NCBI RefSeq assembly: GCF_002915595.1
Contig: NZ_PQGG01000031.1
Coordinates: forward strand, 186,001 to 250,000
DNA: 64,000 nucleotides
From: Zhongshania marina
GTDB lineage: Bacteria > Pseudomonadota > Gammaproteobacteria > Pseudomonadales > Spongiibacteraceae
Reading direction: 5' to 3'
Below, in pieces: positions 35,073-43,584 of this stretch. The notes under the pieces are model-generated. The model was given only the letters and a program-made list of their open reading frames with translations. It was not told the origin of the DNA and searched no databases. A program made the translations under genes and the position numbers. Within the stretch, counting starts at the first letter, position 1. Every line of letters starts with the position of its first letter.

Positions 35073-36167
35073 TTACGCGGCGAGTAGGCGGTCGACTAAA
35101 AGACCCTTCCAATAGGGATTGCCGCCTAGCAAGGTCGATAAATTCTGTGCGCGCCGATAGTAAAGGTGGCAGTCAAATTCCCATGTGAAACCCATGCCAC
35201 CGTGGGCCTGAATATTTTCTTTGCTGCATAGATAGTAGGCATCAATGGCGCTGACACGGGCGGTGGCGGCGGCGAGGGGTAGTTCTGGCGCGTCGGCGGC
35301 AAGAGCCCAGGCACCGTAATAGGCATTGGATTTTGCGAGTTCCTTGGCGACAAACATATCCGCCAATTTATGCTTAATGGCTTGGAATGAGGCAACCTGC
35401 CGACCAAATGCATAGCGATCAGTGGTGTAGGCCTTGGCCATGTCGATAACTGCTTCGCAGCCGCCGACCTGCTCAAACGCTAGCAATACCGCAGCGCGGT
35501 CGAACAGGGTGTGAAGTGCAGAAGCGGCTGGAGTTTGGCCTGCTAATTGAATTACCGGCGTTTTATCAAAAATCAGTTCAGCGCGGGGTAAGCTGGGGTC
35601 AAGACTGTCTTGCGGCGCACGGCTAACACTACTATCGCTCAGCTCAGCAAAGTAGAGCCCGAGTTCACCGTTCTCATTTTTGGCGGATACAATCGCTGTG
35701 TTGGCGATCATGCCATGTAACACAGCGGATTTACGGCCACTGAGTTGGTTGTCACTGACAAGGCAATCGACGTGATTGGTCTTGCCTTCGCTGATGGCAA
35801 CGGTGCTAATAATGTCGCCGCTAGCAAGGGCTGGCAGCCACTCCTGTTGCTGCGCTGGCGAGGCTGCGGCTTTGATTAATTCGGTGCCAAGATATACCGA
35901 TGCAATAAACGGAATGGGAGCCAGTGAGCGACCGAGTTCGGTGGCGATAACGCAGAGCTCTAAATAGCTTAATCCTAGACCGCCGTGTTTCTCGGCGATG
36001 GTGATGGCGGGCCAGCCCAGAGCAACAACCTGCTGCCACAGCGCGGCGTCAAAATACTGGTCACCGTCGATAATGTGGCGAACGCTGGCGCTGCTGCATT
36101 CTTTGGCTAGCATTGAACGCGCTTGTTCTTGGATGTTTTTTTGGTCTTCAGAAAAGTCGAAATTCAT
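35073..36167 (-). CDS. Acyl-CoA dehydrogenase family protein (smaller subunit type)
   Basis: 364 residues. The N-terminal domain starts MNFDFSEDQKNIQEQARSMLAKE; the C-terminal domain has TDRYAFGRQVASFQAIKHKLADMFV and ENIQAHGGMGFTWEFDCHLYYRRA, the FAD-contacting HGGxGFT-type motif. It is shorter than classical members and the middle beta domain is poorly conserved, common in one partner of a heteromeric pair. TTAGGAG precedes the ATG. Confidence 0.88.
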   Translation of the reverse strand: MNFDFSEDQKNIQEQARSMLAKECSSASVRHIIDGDQYFDAALWQQVVALGWPAITIAEKHGGLGLSYLELCVIATELGRSLAPIPFIASVYLGTELIKAAASPAQQQEWLPALASGDIISTVAISEGKTNHVDCLVSDNQLSGRKSAVLHGMIANTAIVSAKNENGELGLYFAELSDSSVSRAPQDSLDPSLPRAELIFDKTPVIQLAGQTPAASALHTLFDRAAVLLAFEQVGGCEAVIDMAKAYTTDRYAFGRQVASFQAIKHKLADMFVAKELAKSNAYYGAWALAADAPELPLAAATARVSAIDAYYLCSKENIQAHGGMGFTWEFDCHLYYRRAQNLSTLLGGNPYWKGLLVDRLLAA

Positions 36168-36307
36168 TTTTTGCTCCTAAGCATCTCACCGCGATGTGGC
36201 GCGGAATGACGATGCTTTGAAGCTTAGGCGGGTGCTAGGTGCGGCACAATGGCAAAACTGACCAAGCGAATACCGGATGGGGCCAGCGGGCGAACGGCCC
36301 GCCTGGC

Positions 36308-36886
36308 TTATAGCGCCAGCGCTTTTAGGCTGGCTTTGAACTGCTCTTTGGTGGCGGGCAATTGCCGGTAGGACAGTACCAAGCGACCCACTATTTTGAT
36401 GAGATCATCTAGATTGACCTTGCGATTATTGCGCTCGTTATAGGCGCTTAGGGGCTCTTCTAAAAGCTCTCGCCAGTGCTCGTCTGATTCGTCGTTGTCG
36501 ATATGCGGGGCCGCCTCAGAGGCGTTCGCGCCAGACACAAGATCGAGTTTTCCAGCCTCGGGTGGCTTATAGCTCGCGGCAAACCAAATGCATTCTTCGA
36601 GCATCAAGGGGAAATTATTGTCGTAAAGCTTGGCAATCTCATGAACCTTCATGAACATGCGATCGCGCTCTATATCTATTAGCGCGGCAATAATGTCAGA
36701 CTTGCCGTTAAAGTAGCGATACACCGTGCGCCGAGTGACGTTGGCGACCTTGGCGACATCTTCGATGGTGGTGGATTTGATGCCTTTAGTGATGAAGCAA
36801 TCTACGGCTGATTTGAGGAGAATTTTTTTCCCCGTATCGAGGTCGTCAACTCTGGCTCCGTTTCCCCAGCGTTTATTTGTTTTCAT
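36308..36886 (-). CDS. TetR/AcrR-family transcriptional regulator
   Basis: 192 residues. The DNA-binding domain is GKKILLKSAVDCFITKGIKSTTIEDVAKVANVTRRTVYRYFNGKSDIIAALI (about 18-68). The C-terminal ligand domain is not assigned. It precedes the acyl-CoA dehydrogenase pair on the same strand and diverges from fabH; the 200-bp gap to fabH contains TGTCACC (36913) and GGTGACA (37026), which could be regulator half sites, so it may control one or both sides in response to an acyl-CoA. Confidence 0.87.
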   Translation of the reverse strand: MKTNKRWGNGARVDDLDTGKKILLKSAVDCFITKGIKSTTIEDVAKVANVTRRTVYRYFNGKSDIIAALIDIERDRMFMKVHEIAKLYDNNFPLMLEECIWFAASYKPPEAGKLDLVSGANASEAAPHIDNDESDEHWRELLEEPLSAYNERNNRKVNLDDLIKIVGRLVLSYRQLPATKEQFKASLKALAL

Positions 36887-37086
36887 ACTAGTGCACCTTG
36901 CTAAATTTGCATTGTCACCATCTTAGCATGTTGTAATCTTGTGTTTACGTCTCAAAACGGCTTATTTCATAGGGGATTGTACGTACTTTGCCTGTGAATT
37001 TTGCTCGTATCTAAGCGGCTACATTGGTGACAGTGCTAACATTGCTCGGCATAATGTTGGCCAATAACAGCGATATCGAGCTTGTC

Positions 37087-38178
37087 ATGCAATACGCAAA
37101 TATTACTGGTTGGGGAAAATGCTTGCCGCCCGCAGTGCTTAGCAACGAGGATTTGGCGACATTTTTAGACACCTCCGATGAATGGATTTCTACCCGCACG
37201 GGAATTAAAGAACGACGGATTTCCCATGTATCCACCGCCACACTTGCCAGCTTAGCCGCCAAGCGTGCCTTGGCTGCTGCTGGTTTAGATGCGGCAGAAT
37301 TAGATATGGTGATTTTAGGCACTGCCTGCCCAGATACCCTCATACCTAATTCTGCTTCTCTTGTGCAGGCAAATATTGGTGCGGTAAATGCGGCAGTGTT
37401 TGACCTTAACGCGGCGTGTACTGGTTTTGTTTACGGCCTAAGTATTGGCACCGGCATGATACGCAGCGGCGCCATGAAAAAAGTATTGGTGATTGGCGCA
37501 GACCGTATTCCCTACTTCCTAGACTATAGCCAACGGGATGTTTCTGTATTATTTGGCGACGGTGCAGGGGCTGTTGTGTTAGAAGCCTGTGATGAAGAGT
37601 GCGGCTTAATAGCGGAGAGGTTGGGCTGTGACGGCGAAGCGCGGGATATTTTGGCCGCCCGAGATTCCGGTACGGCGCGGGAGCGCTTCGCAGCTGTGGA
37701 TGGCTATTTTGATGTGAATTTTGAAGGCCAAGAAATCTTCAAGCGCGCTGTTCGCGGTATGGGCCAGGCAATAACGGGTGTGCTCGAAAAGTTAGAATTA
37801 GAGCCCGAGCAAATCGATCTTTTAATACCCCATCAGGCCAATGTCAGAATTATCGACACTTTGGCAAAGCGTATGAAAGCGCCGCCCGAAAAAGTCGTTG
37901 TGAATATAGAAAAATACGGCAATACCTCCGCCGCCACAGTGCCGATTGCATTGTGTGAGGCTTTAGAAGAAGGCCGCATTAAGGCCGGCGATAAAATTTT
38001 AACCGCCGCCTTTGGCGCTGGACTAACTTGGGGCGCTGCAGTGATTAAGTGGGGGCCGCGGACTACGCCTGTGGGGGAGTGCACAGAAGAGCTGCCGAAA
38101 AGTGATAAAACCGCTCTAGATATATTGATGCCGTGGGTTAAAGGCTGCCAAGAAGCGGCAGCTAAAAAAGCCGAATAA
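37087..38178 (+). CDS. fabH: 3-oxoacyl-ACP synthase III
   Basis: 363 residues. Condenses an acyl-CoA primer with malonyl-ACP to start fatty acid synthesis. The catalytic Cys lies in NAACTGFVYGLSIG, the His in LIPHQANVRII and the Asn in KYGNTSAAT; the DTSDEWISTRTGIKERRI stretch is typical of FabH. It is longer than E. coli FabH (317) owing to an extension and a C-terminal tail of about 35 residues. ATG 37087 gives the family start MQYANITGWG; an upstream ATG at 37024 adds 21 unlike residues. Confidence 0.9.
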   Translation: MQYANITGWGKCLPPAVLSNEDLATFLDTSDEWISTRTGIKERRISHVSTATLASLAAKRALAAAGLDAAELDMVILGTACPDTLIPNSASLVQANIGAVNAAVFDLNAACTGFVYGLSIGTGMIRSGAMKKVLVIGADRIPYFLDYSQRDVSVLFGDGAGAVVLEACDEECGLIAERLGCDGEARDILAARDSGTARERFAAVDGYFDVNFEGQEIFKRAVRGMGQAITGVLEKLELEPEQIDLLIPHQANVRIIDTLAKRMKAPPEKVVVNIEKYGNTSAATVPIALCEALEEGRIKAGDKILTAAFGAGLTWGAAVIKWGPRTTPVGECTEELPKSDKTALDILMPWVKGCQEAAAKKAE

Positions 38179-38194
38179 ATTGAATATTGGATTG

Positions 38195-38221
38195 AAAAGG
38201 GTCGCGCAATGCGACCCTTTT
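38195..38221. terminator. Bidirectional Rho-independent terminator, fabH and cfa
   Basis: AAAAGGGTCGC and GCGACCCTTTT form an 11-bp stem with loop GCAAT, between two convergent genes; A and T flanks let it act both ways. Confidence 0.9.
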
Positions 38222-38238
38222 ATATGGCGTAGCTAACT

Positions 38239-39483
38239 TTATTGCGCAGTGGGTTTTTCCAACACAAATTGATAAACGTCGATGGAATTGCCGCGAAAGC
38301 CACCCTCGCAGTAGGTTAAATAATAGTGCCACATTCTTTGAAAGCGTTTATCAAATCCTAGCGGCGCGATATCTTCCCAGCGTTGATGAAATTTACTTCC
38401 CCATTCGCGTAGTGTGCGGGCATAGCCTAGGCCAAAGGCCTCTTCGTCGCTTACGGTTAGGCCGGCGCCTACGGCTTGTTCTTTAAATTTATCTGGGGTG
38501 GGCAGCATGCCACCGGGGAAAATATAGGTCTGAATAAAGTCAGGATTGCTGCGGTATTGCTCAAAGCGTTTGTCTTCAATGGTAATGATTTGAATCGCGG
38601 CGCGGCCACCGGGTTTGAGGCGTTTTTGAACGGTTTCAAAATAGGTCGGCCAGTATTTTTCACCGACTGCCTCAAGCATTTCTATCGACACAATATGGTC
38701 GTATTGGCCAACAGTGTCGCGGTAATCGGTGAGGCTGAATTCTGCGTCGCCTAAGGTTTCGGCCTTGGCTAAACGCTGTTGGGCAAATTCAAGCTGACGT
38801 TCAGACAGGGTAATGCCGTGCAATTTAACCTTTTTCTGACTGCATAGCTGTTCAGCAAAGCCACCCCAGCCACAGCCGATTTCTAAAATGGTATCGCCGT
38901 CTTTAATGTCGAGAAGATCAATAATACGTTGGTACTTCGCGTATTGTGCTTCCGCCAGCGTTTGATGCTCGCTGCTGTAGTAGGCGGCGGAGTAAGTCAT
39001 GCTGGGGTCTAACCACTGCTGGTAAAACTCATTGCCAAGGTCGTAGTGGTAGGAGATATTGCGGCGGCTGCCGCGTTTGCTATTGGCATTGCGCTGATGG
39101 CGCCATTTTTGAAATGCGCCTTCGATTTTGCCGCTGTCTAACATGCCGCCAAAATGTTCTTCGTTGATGACGATCCATTCGACTAGCATGGCGAGGTCGG
39201 GGCTGTCCCAATCGCCGTCCATATAGGCTTCGCTCCAACCTACTGAACCACCGGTAAAGGCTTTGCGCACGGCCTTCCAGTTGTGGAGCACAATCACTGG
39301 ATTGAAGTGTTCGCAGGGGTGATCGCCAAATTCGATGCTATTGCCATTGGGCAGGGTAAGCCGCAGAACTCCCCGCGCCGCATTGGATAATGGCGCCAGA
39401 ACTTTTGCGACCATCTGTTGTTGGCGCTTAGCCCACCAGCCAGAACCTATATTATTTTCGAGAGTAGCAGTGGCTGTCTTCAT
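38239..39483 (-). CDS. cfa: Cyclopropane-fatty-acyl-phospholipid synthase family protein
   Basis: 414 residues. SAM-dependent methylation of unsaturated lipid chains. Family features are YHYDLGNEFYQQWLDPSMTYSAAYY, the SAM loop ILEIGCGWGGFAEQL, GITLSERQLEFAQ, the IVSIEMLEAVG segment and YIFPGGMLPT. It opens a minus-strand set with DUF1365 and an FAD oxidoreductase, a well-known lipid-modification cluster found with furan fatty acid and light- or stress-induced genes. AAGGGT precedes the ATG. Confidence 0.92.
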   Translation of the reverse strand: MKTATATLENNIGSGWWAKRQQQMVAKVLAPLSNAARGVLRLTLPNGNSIEFGDHPCEHFNPVIVLHNWKAVRKAFTGGSVGWSEAYMDGDWDSPDLAMLVEWIVINEEHFGGMLDSGKIEGAFQKWRHQRNANSKRGSRRNISYHYDLGNEFYQQWLDPSMTYSAAYYSSEHQTLAEAQYAKYQRIIDLLDIKDGDTILEIGCGWGGFAEQLCSQKKVKLHGITLSERQLEFAQQRLAKAETLGDAEFSLTDYRDTVGQYDHIVSIEMLEAVGEKYWPTYFETVQKRLKPGGRAAIQIITIEDKRFEQYRSNPDFIQTYIFPGGMLPTPDKFKEQAVGAGLTVSDEEAFGLGYARTLREWGSKFHQRWEDIAPLGFDKRFQRMWHYYLTYCEGGFRGNSIDVYQFVLEKPTAQ

Positions 39484-39511
39484 AGTTGACCCTTAAGTAT
39501 TTGTCACACAG

Positions 39512-40300
39512 TTACTGGTCAATACGTGAGATTGCAGATTTTGGTTCAGCGGGGCGGGGTACAATTTTTACGCCCTTGATAAAAAGCTTCAACGCTTCCC
39601 AGTGTATACCTAGTACAGCCTTGATCGTCATAAATGGCAAGCTGATAAGGTTTTTGAGAAGTTCGGTGTCGCTAAATGGCCGGTGTTCGCCGCGAAATAC
39701 CGCATGGAGTAGGGCTTTGCCGTTTTCGGTTTCGCGAATAGCTAGGCCAATACGCTGTTTGGGAAGGTGCATACGGAAATGGTAGCGTGCATCCATAGGG
39801 ATAAACGGCGACACATAAAAATTTTTATCGCACTGCTGGCGAATAATACCCTTGTCTTGATCGCTGGCCGACACCGGAATCAAATAACTGTGTCGCTGCT
39901 TAAAGGTATTGCTGACTTCGTAGAGAATGGCAAAGAGTTGTTTATTATCCTTGTAGCAGTAGTAAACGCTCAGCGGATTAAAGGTGTAACCGAGAATACG
40001 TGGATAGCACAGTAGGCTGGCGGAGCTGAGGTGCTCATGCACACCGTGTTCCTGCAGGATGCGCTCCAAATATTGGCGGGGCGCTTCGCCGCTGCCGTCG
40101 CCGATGTCGCGATGATAAAAGCTAAAAATATTGAATTTATTAACTGAAAACAGCTTGCAGCGCTGCGCGGTGTCGTTGAGTTTGTCTAGATCAAATAAAA
40201 AGCTGCTCATGCGATAAACAAAGCGATGTTTGCGGGGGTAAAAGCGGTGATGCATTACCTCGCCGCAGTAAATTGCTGTGTCATCGCCATTATTTGTCAT
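39512..40300 (-). CDS. DUF1365 family protein
   Basis: 262 residues. The start YCGEVMHHRFYPRKHRFVYRMSSFLFDLDKL and the NPLSVYYCYKDN stretch identify DUF1365, a family always found with Cfa-like and FAD-dependent genes. Biochemical role unknown. Its ATG overlaps the stop of the FAD oxidoreductase gene by four bases (ATGA). Confidence 0.9.
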   Translation of the reverse strand: MTNNGDDTAIYCGEVMHHRFYPRKHRFVYRMSSFLFDLDKLNDTAQRCKLFSVNKFNIFSFYHRDIGDGSGEAPRQYLERILQEHGVHEHLSSASLLCYPRILGYTFNPLSVYYCYKDNKQLFAILYEVSNTFKQRHSYLIPVSASDQDKGIIRQQCDKNFYVSPFIPMDARYHFRMHLPKQRIGLAIRETENGKALLHAVFRGEHRPFSDTELLKNLISLPFMTIKAVLGIHWEALKLFIKGVKIVPRPAEPKSAISRIDQ

Positions 40301-41646
40301 GCGGCTGCGTCAAGACTCTTGCTTAGGCTTAGGTAAATGCGATCGCTAGCTTTGTCGCTAGTCCACGGCCGCGTGCTACCACCGAGCTGCTCGGCAACCG
40401 CCAAACCAGACTGAATACCGTCTTCGTGGAAACCGTAGCCAAAATAGCTACCGCAGAACCATGTGCGTTGCTTGCCCTGCAGGCTCCACAGCTGCTTTTG
40501 CGCGTTTAGCGCGGCGTCGTCAAAGACCGGATGTTGATAGCTAAATTGCTGGTAGACCAAATCTTTGCGTGGCGCGCGCAGCGGGTTAAGGGTGACGATA
40601 ATCTGCTCTGAGCAGGGCAGGTGCTGGAGTGAATTCATCCAGTAACTTACCGAGACCTTGCCATCTTGCTGTTTGCTGTCGGAGAGGTAGTTCCAGCTCG
40701 ACCACACCTGTCCTAAAACCGGCATCAGCTTTTCATCTCGATGAAGCACTGCTTCATTTTTTTCGTAGGCAAATGCACCGAGCAAGCGTTTTTCTTCGGC
40801 ATTGGCATCGTCGAGCATGGCAAGGCTTTGGTCCGCATGGCTGGCCATGACGACGTGATCAAAGCGATGATTTTCACCTTGGTGGTCGGTGATCATAACG
40901 TGATCTGCGAAGCGGTGAACCTTGCTGACTCCGCAGTTTAGACGGATATCGCCGTCGAAAGTGTGGGTAATTTGCTTTATATACTCCCGCGCCCCCCCGA
41001 CCACCGTTTGCCACTGGGGACGCTCATTAACCTGCAGTAAGCCGTGATTGTCGCAAAAGCGCAGAAAGGTTTTGGCGGGGTAGGCCATAAACTTCTCTAC
41101 CGGTGTTGACCAAATTGCGGCCCCCATAGGTAGCAGGTGATCTTCGCGAAAGCCCGCGCCGAAGTTCTCGCGGCTCAGTAATTCGCCCAATGACATATCG
41201 TCAGGCAGGGTCTGCAGCCAGCCTGCACTTTGTTTATAAAAGCGCAGCAGGTCGCGGATCATGCCCCAAAAACGCGGTCGGAGCAGGTTGCGCTTCTGGG
41301 CAAATAGGGTAGATATGGAATCTGAGCCGCTGTATTCCAAGCGGCCTTCGTCTAATGAGACACCGAAGGACATATCCGTGCCTTGGTAGGCCACCCCAAG
41401 CTCTTTAAACAGGCCGACCAAATTGGGATAACAGCGTTCATTAAAGACAATAAACCCCGTGTCGACGGCAATGGTACCGGCGCTGGTTTTAATGTCGACC
41501 GTGTTAGTGTGGCCACCCAAGCGCGAGTCTTGCTCGAACAGGGTGACCTTGTGATGTTTATTTAGCAGCCATGCGCTGCTAAGGCCGGAAATCCCCGAGC
41601 CGATGACAGCGATATTGAGCGCATTAGTTTTCGATGTATTTTGCAT
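40297..41646 (-). CDS. FAD-dependent oxidoreductase (NAD/FAD-binding amine oxidase-like)
   Basis: 449 residues. The N-terminal dinucleotide fold is IAVIGSGISGLSSAWLLNKHHKVTLFEQDSRLGGHTNTV. VDTGFIVFNERCYPNLVGLF and the C-terminal FCGSYFGYGFHEDGIQSGLAVAEQLGG follow. It belongs to the family of desaturase-like oxidoreductases that accompany DUF1365 and Cfa; exact reaction on lipids is not established from sequence. Overlaps DUF1365 by four bases; the MFS gene diverges upstream. Confidence 0.9.
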   Translation of the reverse strand: MQNTSKTNALNIAVIGSGISGLSSAWLLNKHHKVTLFEQDSRLGGHTNTVDIKTSAGTIAVDTGFIVFNERCYPNLVGLFKELGVAYQGTDMSFGVSLDEGRLEYSGSDSISTLFAQKRNLLRPRFWGMIRDLLRFYKQSAGWLQTLPDDMSLGELLSRENFGAGFREDHLLPMGAAIWSTPVEKFMAYPAKTFLRFCDNHGLLQVNERPQWQTVVGGAREYIKQITHTFDGDIRLNCGVSKVHRFADHVMITDHQGENHRFDHVVMASHADQSLAMLDDANAEEKRLLGAFAYEKNEAVLHRDEKLMPVLGQVWSSWNYLSDSKQQDGKVSVSYWMNSLQHLPCSEQIIVTLNPLRAPRKDLVYQQFSYQHPVFDDAALNAQKQLWSLQGKQRTWFCGSYFGYGFHEDGIQSGLAVAEQLGGSTRPWTSDKASDRIYLSLSKSLDAAA

Positions 41647-41750
41647 AGAATTATCAGTGATCTCACAGTCTTGTTATTACGTACAGCATTATTATTCAGA
41701 TCACAGTCGGTGGGGCTGTATTGCCTATCCATGACTGTAAGGGAGTTAGA

Positions 41751-42986
41751 ATGCGGAGCTCATCTCAGTATTGGCGTTATTTTCGTTATGCCTTGCCCGG
41801 TCTACCTCTTGCCGCATTGGGTCTTCCTTTTTATATTTACGCGCCGCTGTGGCTGGCCGAACAGGGTGGTTACGGCTACACCTTAGTTGGCGCCATTTTT
41901 TTCTTAGCGCGTATCAGCGATGTTGCTAGCGATTTACCCGTTGGTGCATGGGTAGACAATCGCGGTAGTCATCGCATGCTGTGGCTAGGTTCATGGTTAT
42001 TGATCGCCGCCAGCGCGGTGGCATTGATCGCACTGCCACACCCTTGGCCCGCTGCGGCACTGGCTTTGGCTATTGTGCTGCTTATGTTGGGCTGGACTGG
42101 CCTAACTGTACCTTGGTTAGCCTTGCCTGTGAACTTGTCGCGCAACAATATTGATCGATTACGTTATAACAGCAGTCGCGAGGGGATGTTGTTATTCGGC
42201 ACGCTTTTAGCCATGTTGGCGCCGGCGATTTTGGCACCCGCGATGCTGCCTTCGGCGCTGCTGGTTTTGCTATTGCTGCTATTTATTGCGGTTGTTTTAC
42301 AGGGTGGTCAGGCCGCAGCGCCGGCCAGTCAGAGCCTGAGTTTTAAAGTGCTATTAGGCGATGCGCGGGTGAGGCGATTGGCCCTGCCGTGGTTTGTGAA
42401 CATGCTGGCCAATGCGATTCCCGGCACGGTGTTGCTGCTCTTTATGCGAGAGGTATTGAATGCGGAAGACGCCGTGCCGCTCGCTTTACTGAGCTATTTT
42501 TTAGCGGGCTTAATCGGTGTGCCATTTTGGTATTTCTTAGCGAAGAAGCTTGGCGATGTGCGCTCTTGGCGAATAGGGCTGTGTAGCTCGGCTATTTTAT
42601 TCAGTTTTGCGGCCTTGCTCGGTGAAGGCGACGTGATGTGGTTTATCGCGATTAGTGTCGGTACGGGTTTGGCGCTGGGAGCTGACCAAGCACTGCCATC
42701 GGCCATGCAAACAGGTCTCGCCCAAGAATTGTCTAAAGAACACAACGGCGCGGCCATTGGTGCGCGTATGTTTGCCCTGTGGAGTATGCTGAGTAAGGCG
42801 GCAATGGGCTTGGCGGTGGGGGTGTCGTTTTTGTGGTTGGGCAGTCAGGCAGAAATGAGCGTGCCGCCAGTATGGGCCATCACCGCCGTTTATGTTGTAG
42901 CGCCCGTGGTGTTGAAATTGTTGGTGTTTTTTATGCTGGGGCGATCACCACTAGCCTACCAAGGAGAAAAGCCCGTTTATGAATAA
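41751..42986 (+). CDS. MFS transporter, GPH-like, in lipid-modification cluster
   Basis: 411 residues with about twelve membrane helices. VGAIFFLARISDVASDLPVGAWVDNRGSHRMLWLGSW contains the characteristic R-x-S-D-x-x-x-D...G loop of the MFS_2 (GPH cation symporter) group. Substrate unknown. Divergent from the FAD oxidoreductase and coupled to the next gene by an 8-base overlap. GGGAG precedes the ATG at 41751, which is preferred over 41721. Confidence 0.87.
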   Translation: MRSSSQYWRYFRYALPGLPLAALGLPFYIYAPLWLAEQGGYGYTLVGAIFFLARISDVASDLPVGAWVDNRGSHRMLWLGSWLLIAASAVALIALPHPWPAAALALAIVLLMLGWTGLTVPWLALPVNLSRNNIDRLRYNSSREGMLLFGTLLAMLAPAILAPAMLPSALLVLLLLLFIAVVLQGGQAAAPASQSLSFKVLLGDARVRRLALPWFVNMLANAIPGTVLLLFMREVLNAEDAVPLALLSYFLAGLIGVPFWYFLAKKLGDVRSWRIGLCSSAILFSFAALLGEGDVMWFIAISVGTGLALGADQALPSAMQTGLAQELSKEHNGAAIGARMFALWSMLSKAAMGLAVGVSFLWLGSQAEMSVPPVWAITAVYVVAPVVLKLLVFFMLGRSPLAYQGEKPVYE

Positions 42987-43527
42987 GCGCATAACAGTTC
43001 TTGTGACGGCGGCCTTGCTGCTTGGCCAATCCTTGGTGTTTGCCGCAGATTGGCGCACGGTGAGCAGCGAGACTTATACCCTGTTGTGGAAAGATCTGAC
43101 CTACACACAGCTCAAGGTTGATCCCAAGCAAACATTGCCCCAAAGCGGCGACATATTAGATCCGACTTACGCCAAGCAGATCCTGATTGAATACAAGGTT
43201 GGGGTGTCGGCGGAGCGCTTTCGTAAAATGACCAATAAAGCACTGGAGGATGCCTTCAGCGCTGAAGAGTTAGCTGCGGCGGCGGAGGATATTGCTAGGT
43301 TTTGCACCTGGTATATTGCCGTTGAAAAGGGCGACCGCTACCAATTAACGTGGTTGCCGAAAGAGGGCCTTACGTTGGCGATGAACGATGCTGAACTCGG
43401 CACAATTAGCTCGTCAGAGTCGGCCGCCTTAATTTTGAGCGTATGGCTGGGGCGGGCGGCGGTTAGCGAAGGTCAGCGAGACACAATGCTTGCTGCTTGG
43501 CGAAAAGCATTGGCAAATAACAAGTGA
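42979..43527 (+). CDS. Chalcone-isomerase-like secreted protein
   Basis: 182 residues with a Sec signal (MNKRITVLVTAALLLGQSLVFA). The mature part resembles the Chalcone_3 family (LLWKDLTYTQLKV, ILIEYKVGVSAERFRKMTNKAL, LTWLPKEGLTLAMNDAELGTIS, LSVWLGRAAVSEGQRD). Bacterial members sit in clusters with Cfa/DUF1365/MFS genes; fold may bind fatty acids. AAGGAG precedes the ATG, which lies inside the end of the MFS gene. Confidence 0.85.
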   Translation: MNKRITVLVTAALLLGQSLVFAADWRTVSSETYTLLWKDLTYTQLKVDPKQTLPQSGDILDPTYAKQILIEYKVGVSAERFRKMTNKALEDAFSAEELAAAAEDIARFCTWYIAVEKGDRYQLTWLPKEGLTLAMNDAELGTISSSESAALILSVWLGRAAVSEGQRDTMLAAWRKALANNK

Positions 43528-43552
43528 TAACCGTGCTTGAGATGTGCGGCGG

Positions 43553-43576
43553 ATGACCCTCCCTTCGGAGGGTCAT
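43553..43576. terminator. Hairpin between convergent genes
   Basis: ATGACCCTCC and GGAGGGTCAT form a perfect 10-bp stem with loop CTTC. No clear T run, so termination strength is uncertain. Confidence 0.6.
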
Positions 43577-43584
43577 GAAAATGG

